A stretch of DNA of 64,000 nucleotides from Rhipidocladum racemiflorum (lineage: Eukaryota > Streptophyta > Magnoliopsida > Poales > Poaceae): assembly GCA_036346355.1 (NCBI GenBank), contig CM070581.1:6386001-6450000 (forward strand), given 5' to 3'. Position numbers and translations under genes: made by a program. Shown in pieces: positions 21,416 to 33,426 of this stretch. Numbering within the stretch: position 1 is the stretch's first letter; every line of letters begins with the position of its first letter. A model generated the notes under the pieces. That model did not search any database, was not told the DNA's origin, and was given only the letters and a program-made list of their open reading frames with translations.

Positions 21416-21712
21416 TGAAGGGTGCAGGTACATGAGTTTTATGGTAATTTAGTGGTATCTTATGATACTTTTTAAGTATGTTAAAAATTGTACCAAACTA
21501 TCCATTGAGTTAGAATCAATAGGTGCCCCGAACTCTGAAGCTGGACACGTGACATGAACGTGCCGTGCCGGGCTGCCGGTGGTAGGGGCTGGCACGGTGG
21601 AGTTGGCATGCGTGGAGTGGAAGGCCGGTGCCGGTGCAGGCGCGGGCCGGTTCCTCCTCCCCTTGATCCTAAAAACTCCCGTGCGCGGCTGCGGTCTGAC
21701 AGGCGTCACATG

Positions 21713-21741
21713 CCCGCCCGCCCGCCCGCGCGCGCGCGCGC
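21713..21741. repeat. GCCC/CG-repeat tract upstream of the LONGIFOLIA-type gene
   Basis: Several cccg units run into about eight alternating GC/CG steps. It lies in the GC-rich 5' flank, about 600 bases before the start codon. Confidence 0.8.
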
Positions 21742-22079
21742 ACCCACACCGGCAACGACATGATCAGCCCTCACATGGATGGCCTTGTGATGCAGCAGCG
21801 GGTGCAGGACCAGGGACACGCCTTGACCCACCCCAACACCCCATGCCGGCGCCCCCCCTCCCCTCCCGTATTTCTACCCCATCGCACACGCACAGGCTGC
21901 TTGCCTCTTAAATCCACGAGCCCCCCCTCCTTCCCCTCCGTCATCCTCACGAGGACCTGCATGGCGCCACAGCAATGATAGTATTCCTCTGAAACTCCCG
22001 CATCCCAAAGAAATAAAAAAAAAGGGAAGAGGAGAAGAGGAGAGAGAGCTCTGTGCAACTTCTATATCTGTACCTGCAT

Positions 22080-22080
22080 C

Positions 22081-22111
<31 letters not shown>

Positions 22112-22112
22112 C
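22080..22112. repeat. TATC microsatellite
   Basis: About eight tandem TATC units in the likely 5' leader or proximal promoter of the gene starting at 22352. Confidence 0.85.
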
Positions 22113-22206
22113 TGCAAGTGTAGATAGATTATATTGCTTCTTGCTTGTACTACTTACTCCTATCGGTTCTTCTCTGGTTTCGGAATCTTCTCCTGCTCTG
22201 GTTGGC

Positions 22207-22210
22207 GCTG

Positions 22211-22249
<39 letters not shown>
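22207..22249 (+). promoter_or_regulatory. CT-rich tract in the 5' leader of the LONGIFOLIA-type gene
   Basis: About twenty CT units followed by GTGCGCGCGCG, about 100 bases upstream of the start codon. Long CT/GA tracts near plant transcription starts are known targets of BBR/BPC GAGA-binding proteins. A role here is inferred only from position. Confidence 0.45.
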
Positions 22250-22252
<3 letters not shown>

Positions 22253-22351
22253 GCGCGCGCTTCCTGGCCTGCTGGGGCCTGAATGTGAGGTGGTGGTATT
22301 CTAGTGTGGTGCTTTGTTCGGTGCCTGACCGATCAGTTTGGGGCCTGAAAG

Positions 22352-25300
22352 ATGCCGGCGGCGAGGATGCAGAACGCCTTCTCCGACGACATGCCGGAGT
22401 TGGACCGGCAAATGGGGTGCATGGCCGGCATATTCCAGATCTTCGACCGCCAGCGGATGCTCACCGCGCAGCGCGGGGGACGGGGGGCGCAGAAGAGGCT
22501 CCCTCCAGGTAACGAACAAACAACACATGCCATGTTCGTTGGTCTCTTCACCTTTCTGCTCTGTTGTGCTCACACTGAATTGCCGTGTGTCAAGTTCTAG
22601 CATAATCGTTTTTTCTTGATTACTGTTAAATACTTTTTCGGAGTTTGAAACCACACTCTGTGAATTATTGTATTATCCGCAACTCTTTCTGCTATTGTTG
22701 ACTAGATATTACAAAGTTAGGTGTTCTTTGGTAGAAAATTTTGCTTCTTGTGTCGGTTGAAAAGAAAGTCCTTTCAGGCTATCATTCCAAGTTTGGTAAG
22801 ATAGACAGTTGGAAGGTTCAGTAAAAAAAAATACCTTGGTTGTTAAAACCGTCAAATGGTATAAGCTGCTTTTGTTGAAGCATGGTAGATACGAGATACC
22901 CAGGGTGTTAGTCAGAAAATTAGTTATCTTGAGAACGGCAGAACAGAATCCTGATTTTATTTGAACTTTCGTTTTACTGACAAGAGACAAAGGCTAAGGC
23001 TTACAGAAATTTACTACTGTAGAAGTAGAATTCTAAACAGCAAAAAAAAAAAAAACAGATTGCTTAAAGTAATTGTGACCACAAAAGCATTTTCTTGAGA
23101 ATGTACTGTGACAGCACATGACTACTTTTAACACTATATGAACAAGGCATTGACATAATGAGAGACAATGATGTGGAGTTGGGTATCCGGAAGTAGCATA
23201 ATTATTGAGGGAGACTAGAGAACGGTATACCGTTTCAACGGTATAGCCGTGAAACTTATCAGTTTCAGTGTTGGTTTCATGAGTTTCAGTGTTTAGTTTC
23301 ATCAGTTTTTAGTGCTAAGTTTCATGAGTTTCAGTGTAAAAATTCGTAAGTTTCATGAGTTTCAGAGGTGAATGGTATACCGTTTCTTAGTTTTTCTGAT
23401 AATTATTTGCACTGACTGAAGAGGAGAGCTGAACAGTTGGTTATTAAATTTCATTTATGTAATGAAACTGAAGAGGACAGCTGAACATTTGGTTTTTAAA
23501 ATTTGCATCCTTGTAATAATAGATTAACTGAAGATGACAGCTTAACAATCGATTATAATAATTTGTATTCATGTAATAATAACGAATAATAGTAAAATAG
23601 TAAAGAAAACATCACCATCTTATTTTCTCTTCTCGGATGTTGTTTTTTTGGCAACAATAATGTCCTCTTATTTTCTGCAGGCCGTAATCCTCCAAAAAGC
23701 AGCAGCAATGCTCCCGTGCAAATCTCAAGCACCTCAAAGATCGTTCTGGTAATTTTCCCCGTCTGGAGTAGCTCCATCTTCTTCTCTCTCTCTTTTTTTA
23801 CTGAACCTTCCAACTGCATGCATCAGAAGAGAAGTACATTTGGACACATCAAGGAGAGGGCTCTAACCTATGAAGTATGAATTGATTTTGCAGGAGAAAA
23901 CGTTTAGCAAAAGTATGACCGAGAACAGCAGCCTTTCAATAGAGTCATCAAGAGCTTCTTCCTCCTCCTCTTCGTGCTCATCGTTCTCATCACTTGACGG
24001 CAACAAATCGGTCCAGCAGGAGCTTCCATACATCAATGGGGAGCTCTTTGCGCAGAGGCCACCGAAGAGCTCACCAAGTCTGAAGGGTGCTGACATGGAC
24101 GCCAAGTCCGGACAACCGAACGTCGGTTTCAGAGACATCGTGAAGGACTCCATCAACCGGGACCCCGGAGGCCTGACCGTAAAGACCTCGGCGAAGGAGC
24201 CAAGGAGAAGTGGGCAGCACAAAGACTCACCGAGGCCATTGCTGCTCTCCAAATCAACAGACGGGACGTACGTCATCGGCATCGATAGAAGCAGCAAGGT
24301 TCCAGCGAATGTAATCGTCGAACCCAGCAGCAGGCGTTTCCGGGAGCAATCGCGCTTCTCTTGCGATGATCGACGGCTCCTGCCGCCGGTCGAAACACAA
24401 GAAACCAAGAAGCCTTCCACGAGGCTCAGAGAGCTTCCTAGGCTGTCCTTGGACAGTAGGAAAGAATCTCTGAGCTCGAGTTCACGTCCGACGAGCTTGA
24501 GTTACCAAAGAACCGATGACCATCTCATGGATACTCTGAAGTCTCAAGAGTCTCCAAGCCACAGGCGGGCCAGCGGCGTCATTGCCAAGCTCATGGGGTT
24601 GGAGGTAGCACCAGATGCTGCAGGCATGGTGATTGCTGGTAGCTACGAGCCAGCAAGATCGCCAAGACCAGCGCAATCCACTCAGAGCGAGCATTATCCA
24701 TCACGTTCGCCCAGAAGCACTTGCCAGGATCCTTGTCCGCCGCTGCCGAGGAGCCAGCCTTCGGCACTGAAAACCAAGCCTTCTCCGAGAATTCTCACCG
24801 AAGCAGCTCCTTGGAGGCAGCCGGAGAGACGTGTCGCCACCAGCAAGGCTTCGCCGTGTCGAGATGCCGAAGCGAGGCCAAGAACCGCGTCTGTCTATGC
24901 CGAAATAGAGAGAAGGCTCGGGGGGCTCGAGTTCTTGGAGAGCAACAAGGACTTCAGAGCTCTCAGGATTCTGGGTGCATTGCACGCAAAAGACGCTAAG
25001 CGCCAGAACGACAGCAATGCCGGATCAGTGGCTGATCAGCAGGCAGAAGATGCCCTAGCCACCAGTTCCAGAAACTTCCAGTCTCCCATTGTAGTCATGA
25101 AGCCGGCAAGGACCGCCGAGCAATCGGGGGTTTCGCTTGTTTCAGTTGCTCCTCTTGCAGGGCTCAGAAGCCTCAGGAAGCTGCAGCCAAGAGATTCGTC
25201 TTTCACTGGCAAGAACGAAACCGGCACAGATGATAAGATCCAATCTCGCATCGCAAGGGTTCAATCCAAGTCCGACGAACCTGTAAGCAGTGCAAGCTCA

Positions 25301-27234
25301 CCGAGACCTACAGGCTCATCAAGCCCCAGACTGCTGCAGAGGAAGGCGGAGTCGGAAAGGAGGTCTCGTCCGCCGGTCTCACCAAAGTCCCCAAGCAAGA
25401 AGCCCAATGAGGCAGCCTCCCCAAGAGGAAGAGCAAGATCAAAGCCTTCTCAAGTGAGGAGCCACCGTGACAGTGAGGTCTTGCAGAGTCCAGGGAACGG
25501 AATCAGCTTGGCGAAGCAGGTCGACGTCGGTATATTGGGTTCCCAAAAGCCTCTGGTTGTCAGCCCATCGCTCGTTCAAGCAAGCTACATTTCTGCAACA
25601 CCAAGTCACAAGGTACGCATAGAGAAACAACCATATATATGAAAGAAACGAACCTACTAATTCTACGAAATTTTCCATGTGCTCGCTGTTTATCAATTAT
25701 CACTAATTAGTGGAAATTCTCGTTTTGTTTTCAGGACCCTTCTTCGTTTCTGGGATCAGACCAGAGGATTTATTCAATGGAGAACGTCCCGAGCCCTGTC
25801 TCTGTCCTCGACACATCTTACTACCATATAAGGGTCTCAGATTCATTCAAAGGTGAGAAGCTGATCTAGCAGTTAGTTTTTCTGCATTACTTTGCATAAG
25901 ATAACCAACTGCAAGAACAACCACAAGTTAGATCCTGCTGTTTGGTCGCATTCAATTCAGAAGCCCACAGTGTCATTCGAAGGACAAGCATAGTTAGCTG
26001 TAAGCGTGCTGATGACGCTTGTGACAGATAATCTGCAATAAAAGCTACCAGGTAGCTCGTGGTCCTGCGATTCAGAGGAACCTCAGCAGATTGGCAGTTG
26101 CAGCTAGATGTGCTGGTGCTGAACAGTGCTACGTTTGCAAGCCCCACATGTTGCACTTGCTTGTGCAGCAACATGATGTGTGTCTTTTGGATGTGTCTAT
26201 ATTGCTAGTATAGATGTGCCCACCAGTGTCCCTCTCTACAAATACACCTGGTGTTTATGATGCAGTGATCCTGTAGACAGATAGTGATTTCATACCTCCT
26301 GTCTGATACATGTTTTTTCAGTTGTGTTGTCTGATAGTAGCGAATCCTGTATTTCTGTCTGGTACATTATTTTTTTCCCCCTGCAGCTGTATTAAGCATC
26401 GGTTTCTGAATATATGTGTATCCTTTTTCTGCTTGTTCAGATGGAGAGAGACATACTTCGGACGAGTGTTGGAACCCAGTCAGCATGCTTGAAACGCCAC
26501 AGATCAAACCAGAAAATTTGGAAGCCAACCAGATCAAACCAGAAAATTTGGAAGCCGTCATCCAGAATCCCGAGCAATTGCGATCAATGGATGATGAAGC
26601 CGCAAACAGGAAAGATCACCAGTATATCTACGAGATACTCTTAGCATCTGGTCTTCTGCACAAAGAACTGAGCTTCGCAGCAATGCCTGGCCAACTCTGG
26701 CCATCCAGTTGCCCGATCAATCCGGAGCTCTTCCTCGTTCTTGAACAGACAAAGCCGCACTTTGTTTCGGCAAGGCAAGCTGTTAGTGGTGGAGCTAAGA
26801 AAGGTTCTATGCCCAACGCAGAAAAGCTTCACCGAAGGCTTGTGTTCGATCTGATAAACGAAATTATAGCTCAGAAGATGAGCATCTATAGCTCTGCAAG
26901 TCAATCGGCGAAGTTTCTTCGATCAAGGAACCCAAGCGGGTGGAGACTTTTCAAGGACTTGTGCACAGAGGTTGACAGGCTCCAATCCGAGAGCTCGGCG
27001 GTAAAATGCTCCGAAGAGGATGAGGACGAAAACATGCTGTCAGCCATGGATGCACCGCATGGAATGGAAGATTGGAGAAGCTTTGACAATGAGCTGCACG
27101 GCATGGTTTTGGATATCGAAAGATCCATCTTCAGGGACCTCGTCGACGAGGTCGTACGCGGTGAGGCTACAGAGAAGATGCAAGCCGGACAATGGAAGCT
27201 GCGGAGGCAGCTTCATTTCAGTAGTATAAACTGA
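22352..27234 (+). CDS. LONGIFOLIA/TRM-type protein (TON1 recruiting motif family), 951 aa
   Basis: Five coding exons are proposed: 22352-22508, 23681-23748, 23894-25612, 25735-25852 and 26441-27234. All have GT-AG borders and join in frame (2856 nt including stop). Three family motifs are visible: the N-terminal GCMAGIFQIFDRQ (residues ~22-34), SGVIAKLMGLEVAP (~302-315) and the C-terminal DIERSIFRDLVDEVV (~912-926). Between them the protein is Ser/Arg/Pro-rich and probably disordered. Arabidopsis LONGIFOLIA1/2 and rice GL7/GW7/SLG7 carry this layout; they associate with microtubules through TON1-type complexes and promote cell and organ elongation. The start codon is the first ATG in frame with the N-terminal motif. 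Exon 5 holds an exact 30-bp in-frame duplication. The family call is firm; which paralogue it is remains open. Confidence 0.92.
23221..23388. repeat. Intronic repeat tract bordered by ggtataccgttt motifs
   Basis: AACGGTATACCGTT at ~23222 is a perfect 14-bp palindrome. Inside lie four to five diverged copies of gtttcatgagtttcagtg. The tract closes with tggtataccgtttctt. No transposon family was recognised. Confidence 0.7.
23414..23585. repeat. Intronic ~52-60-bp tandem repeat, three units
   Basis: Units open at 23414, 23466 and 23526 with aactgaaga.gacagct.aac and end with ttgtaataata-like sequence. Divergence is modest. Confidence 0.75.
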
Positions 27235-27749
27235 GTATGCTTGGCAATGGCAATAGTTGTTTCCGTTAGGAAGCTAAGCCAGTAGTAAATGTAACCTTCT
27301 GTATTTTGCTGAAGACTAAACTATAGAAGAAATATAAATGTTCCTCGACATTAGTCTCACTGCCATCGACCGACACTGGAAGAAGCAGGCGATCGACTAT
27401 CTGCACTACTCTTTATCAAGTCTTCTCTTCTCTATAGACGTTTCTTAAGCTGTTCTTCTTTAAAACACCAGACCATGCTCTTGTTCTTGACTACACAGGC
27501 TGTTATTTGTTTCATGAGAATGAGATATGGTCACCTGAAGCAACAGCTTTACCCAATCCGCATCTGTTTTGGATAACAAGGGACCGTCTGGCTTCTGCAT
27601 GGCAGGAACATCTCACGCTGTCGTAGGCAACACGACGTTTCCTGCCAGATTGTGCTAACTCCCATCCCACTTGAAGTTCTGACCCTGTAGTTCCCAAACT
27701 GCTGCTTATATCTAAAAAAATCAGCGACAGTTGCACGTGATTGGGATCC
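27235..27749. other. 3' flank of the LONGIFOLIA-type gene; no further gene seen
   Basis: The 3' untranslated region probably runs some tens to hundreds of bases past the stop. AATATAAA-like signals occur near 27330. The rest is unassigned intergenic sequence. Confidence 0.5.
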
Positions 27750-28000
27750 CTACTCAAAATGCACGGTGTATTTTGATTTGCATTTTGAGTAGCAAAAGGC
27801 TAAAAAAAATTGGAAAAAAAATCAAATTGCTACAGTATTCAAAATTTTGGTAACTTTCATTGAATTTTTGGATATTTTGATTACAATTCATATTTTTAAA
27901 CTAGATTTTTCTAGAATACTGTAGTATTTTTTTAAAAAAAACTTTTTTTAGTCTTTGCTATTCAAAGTGCAGATCAAAATACACCGTGTATTTTGAATAG
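27750..28000. mobile_element. MITE with internally palindromic ends
   Basis: The left arm (27751-27796) begins ctactcaaaatgcacggtg, the right arm ends gtgtattttgaatag, and they are inverted copies. Each arm is itself near-palindromic, e.g. tactcaaaatgca against tgcattttgagta. The centre is A/T-rich and contains ctacagtattcaaaattttg. It sits between the two genes, about 250-500 bases before the next transcript. The superfamily and target duplication are not clear. Confidence 0.65.
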
Positions 28001-28249
28001 CAAAGACAGAGGATCTGAGATTCGCACGAGGATAGTGTCGCTAAAACCAATCATGAACTCCTCGCCTGGCAGTAAATTGAACGAGCACAACTGCACAATG
28101 CACGGATGTAACGTCCATAGATTGCAACAGAGGAGGCTCTGTGCTGTACAGGCGAATCACATGTCTATCCAGCGTCAGGGCATGTTCAGATCCTCGACGA
28201 GAGAACTGCACTCGAGTCCGTGCCATATCATCCAGGTCCAGGCTACATC

Positions 28250-28486
28250 GCCCCACGCCACCCCCAAAAACCCCTGCCCGTTTTGTTTCGTTAAAAACCC
28301 TTCCGCCTCCTCCTCCCGTCTCTCGTCGCTTCGCCTCCCCGACTCGAGTCGAACTGCTCTCCGCCCCCCGCCTCCGCGCGTCGCCGACTCGCTCCGCTAG
28401 GGTTTTACCCCTCCCGTTGCCGGCGGCGGAGGCGCCGTCGACTCGCTCTCGATCCATCGACTCCGGGAGCACTCCCCGCTCGGAAG
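28250..28486 (+). other. 5' untranslated exon of the G3BP-like gene (approximate start)
   Basis: A C/T-rich leader (ctcctcccgtctctcgtcgc and following) ends at cggaag followed by gtcgta, a plausible donor. A start codon appears only in the next exon (29849). The transcription start cannot be placed exactly. Confidence 0.55.
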
Positions 28487-29846
28487 GTCGTATCCCTCCT
28501 CCCATGCGTCTCGATCGCTCCTCTTAGGCTATGGTGCTTCCTGACGAACGACCTCGTTTGCTTGGCGCGCGTTCGTCGTGACGCGATCTGTGGACCCTGT
28601 GGGTTTCGTCGGTTGATGTGGTGTGGGGATCGCGTTTGGTGCGTCGAGATGATGTGCTATCGGGGCCTTGGGGCGATTTAGGTTTGAATCGGGTCGGGTT
28701 TGTAGATTTATGCTTTTGGCGGAGTTATTTTGGGGGATTATTTTGGGTGGGATGTTGCAGGAGGAGTCTCGTCAGGATAGACGAGCTTTCGTTTGGCGCT
28801 ATCTAGGGTTTATGCATTTATGTGATGGAAAAACTTGTTTTCCCTAAAAAAGACGATATGTATGAATTGCTGGTTGGGGTGTCGTAATGGTGTGTTTTTG
28901 TGTGAAATTGTTATAGCTCTATTTGTATATGTCTCAGTTGCTGCTATGCTAGGTTGACGGGTATGGAATATCAGGACAGTCTAATGCTGCAAATCCAACA
29001 TGACTTCTGTTGGGGCCATTATATGGGAAACGTGATCTACCCCTGTTATTTCTTGTGCTACTTGGCACTTTTGGTGGGAGTGTTACGATTGGATGTTAGC
29101 ACTGAGCTATATAGATCAAACTAAATAATGTTTATTGCTTTGGCATTTTTGGACATAAGTTTGTGCAATAGGGGTAGGTGCATGAGATGTGGTGGATAGT
29201 TTGATGTGTAATTTGTTGATTTTTTGAGCTTGGTTTCTTGTTTCAGTTCTGAAATTTTGAACATTTTCTTGTGGTTAGTTGTTGTTTCTGTACGGATGTT
29301 TTAAAGTCACTTTTCCTTTGCAGAAAGAGGGGTGGTAATTATTTCTGCTTTCATGTTGATTTTGAGCTTAGGCTTTGGTCAGGTTGAAAAATGGTGATTT
29401 TAGTATGAAAATTGGGAGAAAGGCTTTGGCCAAAGTATCATCGTTGTATCCACAATTTGACAGTGAGATAGTTAATCCGATAAATGTTATATTTGTACCC
29501 ATTGGTTAAGCTTTGCCAATTATGTTTGCTTGGTTTTGCTGGAAATACCAGTCAGCATGGATGCATTGGTAGACCATTGGCCTGAGTTGCTGATTGCTTG
29601 TTGTTTGCAATTGTTTGGTTACTTGTAAACAATGGAGCTCATAGCTGGTGCTCAACAAATTAGTTTACAGTTTTTGTAGCAACAATCTTTCTGCGTCATT
29701 TTTCCCATTTTATGATGAACCTTCTTGATTAATTGTAGCTTTTGAAGTGCTACATTTTCTTTTGTTGATGCTGCTACATGTTTGTGCATCTTCTATTCAT
29801 TCACCTCAAAGCTTTCAGATACTAATCAGCACTATCCCTTGTGCAG
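28487..29846 (+). other. Leader intron of the G3BP-like gene
   Basis: An intron of about 1360 bases in the 5' untranslated region, T-rich, ending in ccttgtgcag just before caATGGCT. Long leader intron plus C/T-rich first exon is typical of plant housekeeping RNA-binding genes and can enhance expression; that role is inferred. Confidence 0.6.
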
Positions 29847-29848
29847 CA

Positions 29849-32800
29849 ATGGCTATTCAAGCTGGGAACTCATTAGCTCCTTGTAGTCCGCATGTGGTAG
29901 TGTTTTTTAAACCCTTTTAATTAACAATCTACTCTTAATTATAGTTGTATTGTTGAACATGATCGTTATCTTGCTTACAGATTGGGAGTGCATTTGCTCA
30001 ACAATACTACAATGTTCTGCATGGGTCACCAGAGCATGTCCATAAGTTCTATCATGACGAAAGTTTTCTTGGCCGACCAGATTCTAACGGAACGATGATA
30101 TCTGTAACCACTATGCCTGTAAGTTCTTTGCAACAGTATTGTATGCTCTTCCAATTTTGTATGAGATGTATAGATGCTATTAGGTGGGCATCAAATTACG
30201 GACATACTTGTTTGCTCATTTTAAATTTCTGTGGCTTGATTTTTGTTCATGCTGTAGACTTTACTTCTTCCCCTTTATTATTTAGATTAGCTTGAGAACA
30301 TCAAATATAATGGTAGATGGTCTGCCGGTAGTTATAATTTTGTTAGCTTGTTGAGGTCAGCCGGCTGCTCTGGCACATAACCACATGATATTTGGTAACT
30401 GGATGATCCTTCTGTGTGTTCTATCGTGTGGTCTCCTATCTGAGAGTGAATGTTGATTGTAAATTGGGCGTGTTGTAGTGGTTGTGCACTTGTGCTATAT
30501 TAGTGCAATTGTTAGGCCATACCTGTCGCTGAAATGTGATTGATGAATTCTAATGTCTTAGCTAAAGTTGTGCATGCCAATATGGTAATATGGTCTTTAG
30601 GCCATCTTATTATGTTGCATTCATGTGCAATCATGTAATGTCATGAGCTGTGAGATTATGTGCCATGTACAAGGTAGTAGAGTTTTCCAGCACTTTTCTC
30701 ATTTTATTTGTCTAATGTATGTAATCAATTGAGCAAGGTCATATCTCTTTGTTTGTACAACTCATTTATGAGATATATACTTAGATCGACTGTATGGATT
30801 TGTTTTCTGTGCTTGACAAGGCTATCAATGAACAAATTCTGTCTACGGACTTCACTAGCAGTTTGATAGAGATAGAGAATGTAGATACACAGTCATCTCA
30901 CAAGGATGGTGTGCTGATTTTGGTTACTGGATCTTTCACTAGTCCTGATACTGGGAAACACAGATTTACTCAGTCATTCTTCCTTGCTCCACAAGAAAGC
31001 GGAGGCTATTTTGTTATGAATGATGTGCTTAGATATATCCCGGAAAGCCCATCAACTGAGATAAATGAAGCTTTGGCTAACGGTGATAATGAAAACACTC
31101 AGATTGCCACCATTCCAGCTGAGCCAGGTAAGGAGTTTGAGCACCTACAAATTTGTCCTTACATAGCTTTGCTGACTTTTCAATATTTGAACAGAAACAA
31201 CATCAGTCAAGGAGAGTGCAGACCCAGAGCTTCCATCTGCAGATAATATTTCCGTCAACGACGAAGTCATAAGTCCGTCAGAAATTGACAGTTCTCAAGT
31301 TGAAAATAATATTGGTGTCGAGACATGCGTGAAAGTGGTTAGTGAGGATGCAGAGAAGATCCCTGAGGCTGCACCTGCTCCTCCTACTTCAGCTCAAAAG
31401 GATGTTATTAAGAAATCTTACGCATCGATTGTGAGTTTTCCTGCACTTCCACCACTTGGTAGTGCCTGAATATTCGTGCTTAGTTTTGGCCTTCTATGAC
31501 TTGTATTGTAGGTTAAAGTCATGAAGGAGGGTGCACCTCCTGCCCCGGTTACCAAGCCCAAACCAAAGCCAATGGTAAAGGGATCTGAAAGTGTGGAGAA
31601 TTCCGTGTCCTTACCTGCAAAACCTGCTCATGCAGCTGATTCTACACCTCCAAGTGACAAAAATGTTTCTGATGGTTGGTTCTTTCTCCACTTCTTAAAA
31701 ACAAGTTATTCTTTTAAAAAAACACATGTTATTTACTTTTGTACTCGACTTTGACACTACCTTGTTCTGTAGGGCAAGGGTATTCAGTTTTTGTGAAGAA
31801 TTTACCTTTCAATGCAACTGTTGAAATGGTTGAGAAAGAGTTTAGAAAATTTGGTGCTATCAAGCCTGGTGGTATACAAGTTAGAAATCGTCAGGTTAGT
31901 TAATCTTGTAGGTTTTGTTTCCAGAAGTCGTATTTTTGTTGACATTTTCATCATGGTTCTGCAGCCTGATCGGTTCTGCTTTGGCTTTGTGGAATTTGAG
32001 TCTCAGCAATCCATGCAGGCAGCAATTGAGGTTTGTTTTTCAGGATGGTTGTCTTAGTCCATAGTATACTTTACAAGATAATTGTTTAGCTGTACTGCTG
32101 CGTTTGGTTTCAGTTTTACTTGGAACTACATCTGCAGTCTAAGTAAGCTGTGTCGAATCTATCCATACTGATTAAATTAGCTGGAGCACATTTATCTTTC
32201 CTTTTTAAATTATCGTGAGGCTAATTGTGACTTATATTTGTACTTGGCCTACCTGTACATTGTGGTTTCACCACTTGACATCTGCAAGATGGTACAAGAT
32301 AGTATGTAATATAACTAATATGTGTTTTGATTTTTAGGCATCTCCAATTCGTTTTGGCTCGAAAGAATCTTATGTCGAGGAGAAACGCACCACAACACGA
32401 GGTTAGAAAAGCATTCTGATCTGCACAGCTAAGCCACCAAAATATTATGTTTTGTTCCATAATTCTAGTCAGGCTGGCTCAGATGTGTACAATCTCCTGA
32501 ATTCGAAGATGCTTGTGCCCTTGGTCTCAAAAAATAGAAGATGCATGTAGCGTAGCGATAATCTTTATATAATATAGTGTCTAGACGCTAGGAAGTCAAC
32601 TGAATTGTAATTTGTATTCCCATACATCTCAGATAAATTATGTTGCTTATAACTGAATAATTCTACAGCAATTGCTGCTTCGCTACATGTTTCATCTAGT
32701 TTTAGTCAATCCTCACCAAAATGGCCTTTTCCTGGTAATTGGGCCTGTCATCCTTGGATGACAATATTTCACAGGAAACTAAGTTCAACACCTAGTGCTG

Positions 32801-33426
32801 CAGCTTCTTTATTTAGTTTTAACCTGACTTTTGTTTGAATTGATATACCAATTGTCTCGTATCTTTGACTGTCAGTTGTTAATGGTGTTATCACCCATGG
32901 TGACAACAATGGCAATGTTCGGGGCAGTCGTTTCCAACCAGGCAGAGGTGGTTACCGTGGCGACAACTTCAGGGGACAGGAAGCAGGCATTCTGATCAAC
33001 AGCAACTACCGTGATGGCAACAACTTAAGGGGAAGGGGAGCGAGTTCCATGAACAATGGTAACTACCGTGATGGCGATGACACGAGGAACGAATTCGGAA
33101 ATCGGAACGAGTATCCAGGCCATGTTCGAGGACCGCAGGGGAACAGCTACCGTCAGAACGGGAATGGCTACCATCAAAACGAGAACGGCTACCATCAATA
33201 CGGGAACAACTTCCGTCAGAACGAGAACGGATATCGTCAGAACGGGGACGGATACCAACAGAACGAGAATGGATACCGGCAGAACCGGAGTGGGTACCGT
33301 CAGAACGAGAACGGACATCATCAGAATGGGAATGGCTATCATCAGCACCGTCCCTTACACAGTGGGAATGGGAATGGGAGGTCCGGCCGCTTCAATGGCC
33401 CCCGGCAAACACCAGTTGAGGCATAG
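29849..33426 (+). CDS. G3BP-like protein: NTF2 domain + RRM, 576 aa
   Basis: Nine coding exons are proposed: 29849-29896, 29981-30118, 30785-31127, 31195-31430, 31512-31674, 31773-31894, 31965-32030, 32338-32401 and 32876-33426. All have GT-AG borders and join to 1731 nt. Residues ~16-150 form an NTF2-like domain (AFAQQYYNVLHGSPEHVHKF, FTQSFFLAPQ, FVMNDVLRY). An acidic/proline-rich linker follows. Residues ~314-393 form an RRM with RNP2 VFVKNL and RNP1 FCFGFVEF. The tail has RGG-like glycine/arginine patches and a heptad array (residues ~485-551). Animal and plant G3BP proteins dimerise through NTF2, bind RNA and seed stress granules; a cytoplasmic RNA-granule role is inferred. The start is the first ATG after the leader intron and begins the conserved N-terminus. 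Confidence 0.93.
33148..33345 (+). repeat. 21-bp coding minisatellite in the G3BP-like gene
   Basis: Nine to ten tandem 21-bp units encode (Y/F/H)(R/H/Q)QN-x-(N/D/S)-G heptads, e.g. YRQNGNG, YHQNENG, FRQNENG. The array is entirely in the last exon, downstream of the RRM. Units differ mostly by single codons. Confidence 0.9.

Larger units (their letters stand above)
22509..23680 (+). other. Intron 1 of the LONGIFOLIA-type gene, with two tandem repeat tracts
   Basis: The donor gtaacg follows CCTCCAG and the acceptor is ttttctgcag. The intron is 1172 bases. It contains a tract built from gtttcatgagtttcagtg units (23221-23388) bordered by near-palindromes of aacggtataccgtt, then about three ~60-bp units opening actgaagaggacagctgaac (23414-23585). 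Confidence 0.8.

Noticed and set aside
28041..28527. Frames on both strands over the leader of the G3BP-like gene
   Set aside because: They arise from the GC-rich untranslated exon and lack recognisable domains.
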